Shown here: piece after piece, positions 1 to 6,710 of the stretch
Layout of the letters: every line of letters starts with the position of its first letter
How positions within the stretch are numbered: position 1 is the stretch's first letter
DNA from: Clostridia bacterium
GTDB taxonomy: Bacteria; Bacillota; Clostridia; Caldicoprobacterales; Caldicoprobacteraceae
Reading direction: 5' to 3'
NCBI GenBank assembly: GCA_017577715.1
Contig: PKRC01000025.1
Coordinates: 1 to 14,551, forward strand
Length of the DNA: 14,551 nucleotides
The notes under the pieces: generated by a model
Database searches by the model: none
Seen by the model: only the letters and a program-made list of their open reading frames with translations
What the model was told of the DNA's origin: nothing
Program-made: the position numbers and the translations under genes

Positions 1-16
1 AATTCTTGGTTAAATT

Positions 17-596
17 TTACACGGGGGTTAAAATTAAACCAAATATTATAATTAAATTTTCTGAAAAATTACTGGAAAGACCTTTGATATATAGTATATG
101 GGAAATACAGCTGTTTAATGCAATAAAAGCTGTAGGCGCCATGATCAAAACTGCTAAAGCAATTAAGATTATAATTATAGTTATTATATAATCAATCATT
201 TTTATTGGTTCTTTGTTTTCAATTCGCATACGATTCCCGTAGGGGTAGAACAGTGGTACTTTTTTTAAGCCTGATAATACTACAAAATTTCTTTCAACTT
301 CTTTGACCTTTAATCCTTGCATTAGAAAAAACAAAGTGGAGAATACACCTGAAGATAAATAATATTCTTTTTCTTGTAAATTTTGCTCGTTCTTTGCTAA
401 AAAGAATTTTGGTCTCCCTGAAATTAAGTTTAAAAAAAGAGCACTTAAAATAAACATTACGCAATAAATTATCCTGTATAATACCGTTTCCTAAGGGTAT
501 TACTAATGCTTTAATAGCAATTGAAGATAAAAAAATAGACCAAAAAGCAGCGCGAGTCAGCCACGCCGCTAATTCTGCTAAAGAAAACAACTGCAT
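17..596 (-). pseudogene. Frameshifted membrane protein, 192 aa if repaired, with repeated N-terminal module
   Basis: Reading starts at ATG 596-594 behind a GGGAAGGAAGA ribosome binding site and begins MQLFSLAELAAWLTRAAFWS, then continues through a hydrophobic stretch to about position 492. The frame then shifts by one: the upstream frame continues with poor-looking protein, while the other frame runs open to the stop at 17-19. Removing one C at 490/491 (one G on the coding strand) joins the two as ...IPLETVLYRIIYC..., giving about 192 aa. The repaired protein has a hydrophobic helix around residues 25-55, a charged middle with NRMRIENKEP, a second strong membrane segment (IITIIIILIALAVLIMAP) and a hydrophobic C-terminus. 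I do not recognise the family. The first 19 residues recur in the minus-strand gene at 7374-7673. It could be an immunity-type or toxin-type membrane protein, but this is only a guess. Confidence 0.5.
534..590 (-). repeat. 57-bp direct repeat, copy 1 (codes for LFSLAELAAWLTRAAFWSI)
   Basis: This stretch matches 7617-7673 at 55 of 57 positions and lies in the same orientation. It encodes the start of the broken minus-strand gene. Weaker similarity continues for about 17 bp upstream on the coding strand, over the ribosome binding site, so the repeat covers the translation start. Sequence past the repeat on the 3' side is unrelated in the two copies. Confidence 0.9.
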
Positions 597-619
597 TCTT
601 CCTTCCCAATTTATAAATA

Positions 620-736
620 TTAAATAACTATAGCCGCAGCTAATGCTCCTATAATAATACCTGCTAATGATGGGGCCGAAGCTACAGCGGCTACAGTAGC
701 CCAAAATCCAATTGCTTCCCAAGCTTTCTTATAGTA
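620..736 (-). other. Hydrophobic Ala/Gly/Ile-rich reading frame without a start codon
   Basis: On the minus strand a 38-codon open frame ends at TAA (622-620). Its content is strikingly peptide-like: WEAIGFWATVAAVASAPSLA at its start, then a Gly/Ala/Ile-rich end (GIIIGALAAAIVI). No ATG, GTG or TTG lies in this frame after the in-frame stop at 739-737. The only upstream ATG (748-746) is followed by two Leu codons and then that stop. The composition resembles membrane-active bacteriocin-like peptides. It is immediately upstream of the membrane-protein gene, on the same strand and behind the same predicted promoter. It could be a decayed peptide gene, a gene with a non-standard start, or a chance open frame. 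Confidence 0.3.
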
Positions 737-738
737 TT

Positions 739-767
739 ATAATAACATACCGCAAAACAGCTGTAAA
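739..767 (-). promoter_or_regulatory. Predicted sigma-A-type promoter for the minus-strand genes
   Basis: On the minus strand TTTACA (767-762) and TATTAT (744-739) are separated by exactly 17 bp. Transcription would begin near 732 and read into the hydrophobic reading frame and the frameshifted membrane-protein gene. Confidence 0.45.
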
Positions 768-794
768 TGTTAGGGCGAGGGAGTCCGTGTATTT

Positions 795-825
795 CCTCAA
801 TAAATGAGGGGGATTACTGCCCCCT
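795..825. promoter_or_regulatory. Two mutually exclusive small hairpins
   Basis: CCTCA (795-799) can pair with TGAGG (805-809), and AGGGGG (807-812) can pair with CCCCCT (820-825). The two stems share bases 807-809, so only one can form at a time. No T-tract follows, so it is not a simple terminator. The arrangement could be a small attenuator-like switch in the region between the divergent genes, but it may be chance. Confidence 0.2.
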
Positions 826-912
826 TGATCTCCTGCATTTTTCTAAAAAATAGAAATACAATAAAAAGTGGAGATATTATAAAATAATAGAAAGTAAATG
901 AATATAAATAGC

Positions 913-932
913 AAAAAAAAAAAAAAAAAAAA
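913..932. repeat. Homopolymer of 20 A
   Basis: An uninterrupted run of 20 A lies in the AT-rich region between the divergent minus- and plus-strand genes, just before the decayed frame starting at 939. Such a run is slippage-prone, and its length may not be exact in the assembly. Confidence 0.95.
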
Positions 933-938
933 TAAGAG

Positions 939-1332
939 TTGCCAATTTATTTGGATAAAAATACAATTAAAAGTGAACAATTAATAAGTATATACAAGCG
1001 TATCAAACATAGCATAGTAAACAATGCATTATTAAGGTTAGATATCGAAAAAGAAAATTATTTTTTAGTAAAGAGATTAAAACTGATAGGCCTTTGCTTT
1101 TCAAGTTTTACAACGTTGCGATATAAGTGGTATACGTGTTAATATTTTACGCTACGGATGATGATAGATATCTCTGGATGATCAAATTTGTAAATTACAG
1201 GTTTTTCCAAAAGAGCAATTATATGCTGTTGAAGAAGGATTTTATTTTGTAAATCTGTTCTTTTTTATTATGTCACAAACTGATAGTGGTTTCTTTTTCT
1301 ATATTCTTCCTGATTTTTCTTTCTTTTTGACC
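939..1332 (+). pseudogene. Probable decayed reading frame of unknown function
   Basis: A TTG-started frame of 67 codons (939-1142) has credible, Lys/Ile-rich protein content for its first 50 codons (for example ISIYKRIKHSIVNNALLRLD). It then turns into implausible protein. A neighbouring frame from about 1090 continues in a plausible way (FAFQVLQRCDISGIRVNILR), and two further frames downstream (about 1146-1260 and 1171-1332) also have credible stretches. This pattern suggests one gene of roughly 120 aa broken by two or more indels. No clear ribosome binding site precedes it; the 20-A run does. The family is not recognised. Because it sits just ahead of the peptide operon it might once have been a regulator, but nothing in it shows that. 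Confidence 0.3.
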
Positions 1333-1363
1333 TAAAAATATATACACTATCCAAAATGAAGCA

Positions 1364-1377
1364 AGTCATAATTGACT
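1364..1377. promoter_or_regulatory. Small dyad just ahead of the operon
   Basis: AGTCA (1364-1368) and TGACT (1373-1377) form a perfect inverted repeat with a 4-bp centre, directly upstream of the first operon gene's ribosome binding site. It could be an operator half-site pair. It is short enough to occur by chance, and no well-placed -35/-10 pair was found beside it. Confidence 0.2.
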
Positions 1378-1399
1378 ATACTTTGAGGAGGGATATGAC

Positions 1400-1957
1400 G
1401 TGAAGGAAAATTTTAAAAGAAAGTCAGGAATATCGGAAGGAAACTTGTGGGAAAGGGATATCAGGGAGCTAGAAGCTTTGAGACGACAGGCTTTGCTAAG
1501 AGTTATTGCTACAACAAACCTGGCTTATATGGCTCCTTACTTATCCCTGGCGCGAACAATGGACGTAAAGATGAGTGCAGGGTCCAAAGTGACAATACAA
1601 ATTCAGGCAGGAGACACTTTACCACAAGAGGGTTACATTGTTGTTTACTTGCGCACTTCTACGAGTATAGATGCTTTGACGCACAAGAAGAACATCGAAA
1701 ATGTATTGTACACTTTCCGTAACCTCTCCAGTCAGGCTTTTGAGCCTTTTGTAAATATAAGTAGAACTGGTGAATATCAAGAGGTGTTCGCCTACTCCAA
1801 TGATGAGGAGTTTTTGGTTGAGAAGATAGATAGTGATGACAAGATTGTGTTACAAGAAATGAAGAAAATGGCTGTTGAAAAGAGAATGCATTCACTGGTA
1901 CGGTTTATTGATCTAATAGAGCGGGCGGTGGATAGGGCAAGTGATAAGCGAGAGTAA
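1400..1957 (+). CDS. Unknown 185-aa protein, first gene of the peptide operon
   Basis: The GTG start at 1400 follows a strong GAGGAGG site at 1385-1391. The protein is soluble-looking, with no signal peptide, no membrane helix and no cysteine. Residues 15-55 form a probable amphipathic helix rich in Arg, Leu and Ala (RELEALRRQALLRVIATTN). A probable beta-rich middle follows (VTIQIQAGDTLPQEGYIVVY). The charged C-terminal half is probably helical and ends in ERAVDRASDKRE. I do not recognise the family. Its place directly ahead of a 65-aa peptide gene and a radical SAM enzyme makes an accessory role possible, such as a leader-binding partner, regulator or immunity factor. That is inference from position only. 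A 153-bp gap separates it from the next start. Confidence 0.75.
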   Translation: MKENFKRKSGISEGNLWERDIRELEALRRQALLRVIATTNLAYMAPYLSLARTMDVKMSAGSKVTIQIQAGDTLPQEGYIVVYLRTSTSIDALTHKKNIENVLYTFRNLSSQAFEPFVNISRTGEYQEVFAYSNDEEFLVEKIDSDDKIVLQEMKKMAVEKRMHSLVRFIDLIERAVDRASDKRE

Positions 1958-2110
1958 AAGGTGGTTTCTGCTCGATCAGCTTATCTTTAAGCAACTCAGC
2001 ATGGGAAGATCTACCTTGCCTTGTGTGACAATTATCCCCCCATTAGGAGAGCGATTTTCGGCAGAGGATGCTTTTCTCTAAAATCTGCGAGGTAAAGGGG
2101 GTGAGCTATC

Positions 2111-2308
2111 GTGAGGGAATTTGAACTTAACCGGCCAGTTGATCCTGTAGTTATGGTATCATCTGGTGACGGGGTAGAACCTGAAGCAGTATTTTCTCTT
2201 GCAACTTGGGTCATAATAGCACTTGGCGTATACATGTATGTTGGAGTTGTTAATGCTGTTAGTGTGTCTTTAATAGCTGCTGGTCATTTAATAGTAAAAA
2301 TTGTGTAG
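2111..2308 (+). CDS. Putative RiPP precursor peptide, 65 aa, cysteine-free
   Basis: The GTG start at 2111 is preceded by AAGGGGGTGAG at about 2094-2104. The product has two parts. Residues 1-26 are a polar, acidic leader-like segment (MREFELNRPVDPVVMVSSGD, then GVEPEA). Residues 27-65 are a hydrophobic, beta-branched segment that includes WVIIALGVYMYVGVVNAVSV and ends in HLIVKIV. It contains no Cys, so thioether (sactipeptide or ranthipeptide) and lanthionine chemistry are excluded. Candidate targets are Val/Ile (epimerisation) or W33, Y41, Y43, N48, H59 and K63 (carbon crosslinks). There is no GG-type cleavage motif. The gene lies upstream of a radical SAM enzyme and an exporter. Alternatively it could be a small single-span membrane protein, since the C-terminal segment would also make a transmembrane helix. 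Confidence 0.6.
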   Translation: MREFELNRPVDPVVMVSSGDGVEPEAVFSLATWVIIALGVYMYVGVVNAVSVSLIAAGHLIVKIV

Positions 2309-2537
2309 CCCTAAAAATTGATCTCGTTATTAGCGGACAAAAATAAAATATTAGCTCAAGTACGAGTTTAAGAAGCAATAAAATTTTCATAAATTACATT
2401 ACTAATTGAATGACAAAGAGGGAAAAAGACGTCTGATATATCAATTTGGCAAAAAGAAATTAAGGGCGTTTAAAATACTCTTCAATTCCTCTCCTAATGG
2501 GGTGGAGAAATCATCGGTGAAAGGAGGTAGCAAATTA

Positions 2538-3056
2538 ATGAGCGTGACCGGAGTTTTTAAAGTAGCTCCATACGATGCCTTTGTGAAAACTATGACGTAT
2601 ATAGTAAGTCCTATTCTCACGATATTTGCTATAGTTGTTGCAGTTGCTTCAAAGGTCTGGATTTTTCCTTTAATGGTTTTTTTGTTCCATATTTATCCTT
2701 ATTTCTTTTCCTCGGTGCGCGAATATGTAATCAAGGCAGACCGGTTAGTTATCAATAGGCCGGTGGGATCATTTTCTTTGCCTTATAGCCAGATTATTGC
2801 GGCGAAAGTTGTAAATAGCGTAAACATAGGCTATAAAGTTTTTGCAAATGCGGGGCTATTTGGTTATTATGGATTGTTTTATAGTAAGGATGATAACGAC
2901 AGGGTAAGGATTTATGCAACGAATCTTAAACAATTGGTTCAAATTAAGACTGGAGATGGCAAAAAAATTTATATATCTCCAGCCGAACCAGAAAAGTTCG
3001 TCGAAGCATTAAAGCAATATTTAAACCAGCACTTTCAGGGAGGGGAAAATCCATGA
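2538..3056 (+). CDS. Membrane protein with bacterial PH-like domain, 172 aa
   Basis: The ATG at 2538 follows AAAGGAGGT at about 2519-2528. The frame is also open upstream to a TTG at 2406, but that start has no ribosome binding site, so the shorter form is preferred. Two membrane segments lie near residues 20-58 (ILTIFAIVVAVASKVWIFPL, then MVFLFHIYPYFF). The rest resembles the bPH family (PF10882-like): a strand VIKADRLVINRPV, a GLFGYYGLF turn, and YISPAEPEKFVEALKQYLNQ at the C-terminus, matching the usual 'isP.dpe.Fv..l' ending. The stop codon overlaps the ATG of the radical SAM gene (ATGA), so the two are translationally coupled. The role is unknown; a membrane scaffold or immunity function for the modified peptide is an inference. 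Confidence 0.7.
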   Translation: MSVTGVFKVAPYDAFVKTMTYIVSPILTIFAIVVAVASKVWIFPLMVFLFHIYPYFFSSVREYVIKADRLVINRPVGSFSLPYSQIIAAKVVNSVNIGYKVFANAGLFGYYGLFYSKDDNDRVRIYATNLKQLVQIKTGDGKKIYISPAEPEKFVEALKQYLNQHFQGGENP

Positions 3057-4050
3057 TTCCACAAGTTCTAGCTTTCATAATAACGTATAGGTGCAACTTC
3101 TTGTGCGATCACTGCTCCGTTTCTGTTGGGCCGGGGCGTCGGGAAGTGATAGCAAAAGATGTTATGCGGCTGGCAATAGAGCAAGCTTACATTCTGCCGT
3201 CCATCCGGGTGATATCTTTTACGGGTGGTAACCGTCTCTTTATCAGGACTTGCTACAAGACGGGATTAAGCTGGCTCATGAGAAAGGCTTTATTACTCGT
3301 CTGGTTACTAACGCCTGGTGGGCTCAAACCCCAGAGAGTGCATACCGCTTTCTACAAGACTTTCGGATGGTAGGGCTAAACGAGCTTAATATAAGTTATG
3401 ATGACTTTCATGCCGCATATCTGGAAACGTTTGGGGGCGAACAAAATGTGCTTAATGCTGTGCGAGCAGCAACCGATCTGGGTATGAGTGTATTGGTAGG
3501 GTCAACATTATATCCTGGCGCTAAAATATCGTCTGGTTATTTGCGCAGGGTTTTTAAAGATGCAGGTATCCAGCAAGAGATCAAATTCCTGGAGGATTTT
3601 GTATTTCCCCTGGGGCGGGCTCGGCAGAAACTGCCAGCACACTTTTTTCCCTCCGATGTAGAAAAACGACAGCGAGGTGGCTGTAATGACGCGGGACAAA
3701 CATTAGTGATCTTGCCGGATGGGGAAGTGTTGTTTTGCTGTGGACATATTGTAAATAGCAAGGCTCAGGAAATCATGACTATAGGCAGCCTGGCTTCCGG
3801 GACGTCTCTGGTCGAAATTGTCGAGCGAATGCAGAAGAACGTGTTTTACTGGTGGCTGAATCTTAAAGGACCGGAAGCAGTGCTAACCGAACTGGGAGTA
3901 GAAAAGAAATTCTATCGGAGGTGCGAAGCTTGCTTTTACTTGGGCACGGCCTGCCGGGAGAAGTTGAGAGCTTTAGCTAAAAGAAAAGAGGAAATTTTTG
4001 CACAATTGGAGGTGAAAAAATGGCCTATAAACTTAGTTTCTGGGAAATAA
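3053..4050 (+). pseudogene. Radical SAM peptide-modifying enzyme with SPASM-like C-terminus, frameshifted
   Basis: The ATG at 3053 follows GGGAGGGG at about 3038-3045. The radical SAM cluster motif is RCNFLCDHC, with C14, C18 and C21. After SFTGG (codons 55-59, ending at 3229) the frame breaks. Inserting one G between 3229 and 3230 restores GGEP and the continuous frame EPSLYQDLLQDGIKLAHEKG to the stop at 4050, giving 332 aa. The C-terminal part has C211, C229, C230, C291, C294 and C301 around a PDGEVLFCCG turn, typical of SPASM/twitch domains that hold auxiliary iron-sulfur clusters. Such enzymes modify ribosomal peptides by C-H activation. The last 31 bp overlap the next gene. The indel could be a true mutation or a sequence error; as written, the N-terminal product stops at 3373. 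An internal TTG at 3250 could at most give a fragment lacking the cluster. Confidence 0.85.
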
Positions 4051-4571
4051 TCAAAGCTTATTTTGTGCCGTTACATCCCCTTTTTCTTTCAATTATGTTA
4101 ATTCCTGTTGCTGTATTACTGCTGTACGCGTTAACAAAAGTGATAAAAAAAGCGTCGTTTGGGGAGATATTGAGCATTATTGCAGTGGTCGGAATTGTAT
4201 TAATAGCTATGCTGGCCATAAGTTTACCTTATACTGGTTCTGGGTGGCGGTTGGAAGATGAGACGCTGCTGATAAAAGCTACCAGGGGAGCGCCAGAGTC
4301 TTTAGAACTGAAAAAAACACGGATTGCTCTGGTGGATAGCGCCGGACCGTGGCAGGCAACGCGGCGAGAGAACGGGATTGGTCTTCCTGGTTTTTCTGCC
4401 GGCTGGTTTAGATTTAAAAACGGCAAAAAAGCGCTATATTTCCGGCATGGCGAGTCGCCCTATAGGATGGTGTTGGAATCTGGTGGTCGTTACTATGTGC
4501 TCTTACACCCTGGTGTAAAAGAGCTCTATTGGGAACTTATAGCACGGGGAGCGCAGCCGGCAGAACTTTGA
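4020..4571 (+). CDS. Second membrane protein with bacterial PH-like domain, 183 aa
   Basis: The ATG at 4020 lies inside the end of the radical SAM gene behind GGAGGTG (4007-4013), which again implies coupling. Two membrane helices occupy about residues 20-40 (LFLSIMLIPVAVLLLYALTK) and 50-68 (LSIIAVVGIVLIAMLAISLP). The C-terminal domain has the bPH (PF10882-like) signature: WRLEDETLLIKA, a motif NGIGLPGFSAGWFRFKNGKK, ALYFRHGESPY, and YYVLLHPGVKELYWELI near the end. It matches this family better than the protein at 2538-3056 does. The two flank the radical SAM gene on either side and may act as a pair. Whether they bind peptide, lipid or each other cannot be seen from the sequence. Confidence 0.75.
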   Translation: MAYKLSFWEIIKAYFVPLHPLFLSIMLIPVAVLLLYALTKVIKKASFGEILSIIAVVGIVLIAMLAISLPYTGSGWRLEDETLLIKATRGAPESLELKKTRIALVDSAGPWQATRRENGIGLPGFSAGWFRFKNGKKALYFRHGESPYRMVLESGGRYYVLLHPGVKELYWELIARGAQPAEL

Positions 4572-4614
4572 TTTTAAGTGGCGAGCTACAATTAATTTTG
4601 GGGGATTTGAACTT

Positions 4615-6375
4615 ATGTGGAAGGATCTAGTCACTTTGTGGAAGCTGGCGAGAACCTACCTAAAGGGCAAGGGAAGCGCGATTTTTTTAGGTTTCTTTAC
4701 CAGTTTCATATTTTCGCTAACTGGTATTACTACCCCTTATATAACCAGGTTTTTAATTGATGTTGTTTTTCACGCCAATCGCCCGGACTTGCTTTTACCG
4801 CTGCTGATTATCTGTGGGATCATCCTCATCATCCTGTTCTTTACGGGGCTTATCTCGGACTACGTTCTAGTTAACGCTTTCGAGCGAGCTAAGTTGTTAA
4901 TGAGGTACGACCTTTTTAGGCGATTGCAAAAAGCATCAACAGATTTCTTGTCAATGCAGCGAAGCGGGGAGCTGAATTATCGCATCTTTGGGGAAACGGG
5001 GACTATACAGGGGTTTTTTAATCAGTTGCTTATCGCGTTACCCATTGACTTACTCTTTATTGTTATCATTTCCGCTATTATGATTAGTTGGAATTTGCGC
5101 ATGGCGCTTTTTGTCTTTGCTGTATTGTGTTTGCAAGTGCTTGTAATTATAGGGTTTCAAAAACCCTTGTTGACCTACGCTCTACTTCAGAAAAGTAAGT
5201 CGCAATTTTTGTCCGGTTTCGTGGTTGAGAGGTTTAGGAACATTCAGCTTATCAGGACATTAAATACCGAGGTGGTAGAGGCATATAGGTTCAGGTCAGG
5301 TCTGGAAGAACTGATGCGCATCAACGTCAAAGCGTTTATGCTCAGGAAGTTTTCGGAGTTATCCACTCAGCTGGTCAACAACATCTGGTCTTTCGGGATT
5401 TTATGGTACGGGGGAAAGTTGGTATTGGCAGGGCAAATCACTTTGGGGACGCTTATGGCATTTTTACTCACCGCAGGAATGCTTTATCCTCGTATAGCCT
5501 CTGTTGTTCATGCTGTACTTTCTTTCCAGGACGTGCGTGCCAGTCTGTCACGGTTTTTAGAGTACTATCAAGTGATGCCGACGGTACACGAGCTTCCAGA
5601 TGCGTTCGAACTATCAGTGAAAGAAGGCAGGGTGGTTTTTGAGAACGTTTGGTTCGGATACACATCTAAGGAACCAGTTTTAAAGGGGTTATGTGTTGCC
5701 TTCGAGCCGCGAAAAATCACCGCCGTGGTTGGAGAAAGTGGAGTCGGTAAGAGCACGCTGGCACGATTACTGGTAAGGCTTTATGATCCCTGGAAAGGGA
5801 GGATTCTGATCGACGGTATCGACATAAGACAGGTCACGTTAGACTCCTTGCGTGCTGGTGTTAGGTACGTTGTTCAAGGGGAGTTCCTTTTTAGCGGTAC
5901 TATCTGGGACAACATTTGTTATGGGGTGGATTCCTGCAGTGAGGAGGAGGTTATTGATGCTGCCAAGAGGGCCAAAGCGTACGATTTTATCATGCAACTG
6001 CCTCAGGGGTTCTACACTCGGATCGGAGAGGGTGGACTCCAATTATCTAGTGGCGAAGCCCAGCGTATTGCACTTGCCAGGCTGTTTTTGGCCAATCCTA
6101 AGATAGTTGTCTTGGATGAACCCACCTCCTTCTTAGATCCGGAAACGGAAAGTGCCATACATCAAGCGATCATGGATCTTAAGAAAACTGTCACCGTTAT
6201 CGTGATTGCGCACCGCCCGTCCACTGTCAAGATAGCCGATCAGGTACTTGTGCTAAGTAGAGGTATGGTTGTCGAACAGGGAACGCATGGCGAGTTGCTT
6301 CGCAAGAGAGGGATGTACGCAACCATTTATACCGAGCTGTGCCGTCAGGAAACTCGTTTACCAGAAAAGATCTAA
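4615..6375 (+). CDS. ABC transporter, fused membrane and ATPase domains (peptide exporter type)
   Basis: The ATG at 4615 follows TTGGGGGA at about 4598-4605, 43 bp after the preceding gene. Residues 1-320 form a type I exporter membrane domain with several hydrophobic helices (for example LLLPLLIICGIILIILFFTG and IDLLFIVIISAIMISW). The ATPase domain has Walker A GESGVGKST (373-381), Q-loop VVQGEF, signature LSSGE (477-481) in place of the common LSGGQ, Walker B VVLDEP with D501 and E502, and the switch H533 (AHRP). The length of 586 aa is typical for a half-transporter that works as a homodimer. There is no N-terminal C39 peptidase domain, so it would export but not cleave a leader. As the last gene of the operon it most likely exports the modified 65-aa peptide; this substrate is inferred from context only. 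Confidence 0.92.
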   Translation: MWKDLVTLWKLARTYLKGKGSAIFLGFFTSFIFSLTGITTPYITRFLIDVVFHANRPDLLLPLLIICGIILIILFFTGLISDYVLVNAFERAKLLMRYDLFRRLQKASTDFLSMQRSGELNYRIFGETGTIQGFFNQLLIALPIDLLFIVIISAIMISWNLRMALFVFAVLCLQVLVIIGFQKPLLTYALLQKSKSQFLSGFVVERFRNIQLIRTLNTEVVEAYRFRSGLEELMRINVKAFMLRKFSELSTQLVNNIWSFGILWYGGKLVLAGQITLGTLMAFLLTAGMLYPRIASVVHAVLSFQDVRASLSRFLEYYQVMPTVHELPDAFELSVKEGRVVFENVWFGYTSKEPVLKGLCVAFEPRKITAVVGESGVGKSTLARLLVRLYDPWKGRILIDGIDIRQVTLDSLRAGVRYVVQGEFLFSGTIWDNICYGVDSCSEEEVIDAAKRAKAYDFIMQLPQGFYTRIGEGGLQLSSGEAQRIALARLFLANPKIVVLDEPTSFLDPETESAIHQAIMDLKKTVTVIVIAHRPSTVKIADQVLVLSRGMVVEQGTHGELLRKRGMYATIYTELCRQETRLPEKI

Positions 6376-6488
6376 GGATGGGCTCCAGGGGAATGTTGTT
6401 AAGTCCTTTCTCCCCCGAATGAATTTGGGGACATCCTTTAAATGGATGCGCGCAGGGGTTTCCCCATACGCTTCGGTTTGGCGGCACT

Positions 6489-6602
6489 GTGCCATCCCAG
6501 CAGGAACTGTTAAGCTTCAGCAAGTATTTCCAAGCTGGTATGCACTTTGCCACAAGCTCCACAATAACTATTGCTGTGATTACGGCGGTATATCCGCCGT
6601 GA
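6489..6602 (+). other. Possible 37-aa reading frame with Thr/Ile/Val-rich end
   Basis: A GTG-started frame reads VPSQQELLSFSKYFQAGMHF, then ATSSTITIAVITAVYPP, and stops at 6600-6602. The end is beta-branched and hydrophobic like the peptide at 2111-2308. However, no good ribosome binding site precedes it, and its last codons are the hairpin at 6582-6600. It may be chance or the remnant of a second small peptide gene. Confidence 0.2.
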
Positions 6603-6620
6603 TATTTCAACAACCTTTTT
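6579..6620 (+). terminator. Hairpin downstream of the ABC transporter, possible terminator
   Basis: ACGGCGG (6582-6588) pairs perfectly with CCGCCGT (6594-6600) across a 5-bp loop, and the stem can extend by about three weaker pairs. A run of six T follows only about 13 bp later (near 6615-6620), so it is not a textbook intrinsic terminator. It is the first strong hairpin after the operon. Confidence 0.4.
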
Positions 6621-6710
6621 TGGTTAATGGTACTATCAATTCAGCATGGAGAAACGATAAATTTGTGTTTAAAAGAGTATTATTTATCTTTAAGGTGCCA
6701 CCCGCTCTAA

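Larger units (their letters stand above)
6376..6710 (+). other. Structured non-coding stretch after the ABC transporter
   Basis: No convincing gene is seen here. Several short stems can form: AAGGATG (6374-6380) with CATCCTT (6432-6438), CCCC (6412-6415) with GGGG (6427-6430), and GGGGTTTCCCC near 6455-6465. A perfect hairpin lies at 6582-6600. The long open frames crossing this stretch lack credible starts and run through the stems. It may be a structured 3' untranslated region of the operon. Confidence 0.35.

Noticed and set aside
1941..2081. Open frame between the first two operon genes with an internal ATG at 2001 (MGRSTLPCVTIIPPLGERFS...)
   Set aside because: The text looks protein-like, but no ribosome binding site precedes either the GTG at 1941 or the ATG at 2001, and it is only 26 codons from the ATG.
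2190..2215. FSLA shared between the candidate precursor (VFSLATWV) and the repeated N-terminal module (LFSLAELA)
   Set aside because: Only four residues match and they lie in different parts of the proteins. This is not enough to propose common origin.
2406..2537. Possible 44-codon N-terminal extension of the first bPH protein from TTG 2406
   Set aside because: There is no ribosome binding site at 2406, while AAAGGAGGT sits at the right distance from ATG 2538, and the family does not need the extension.
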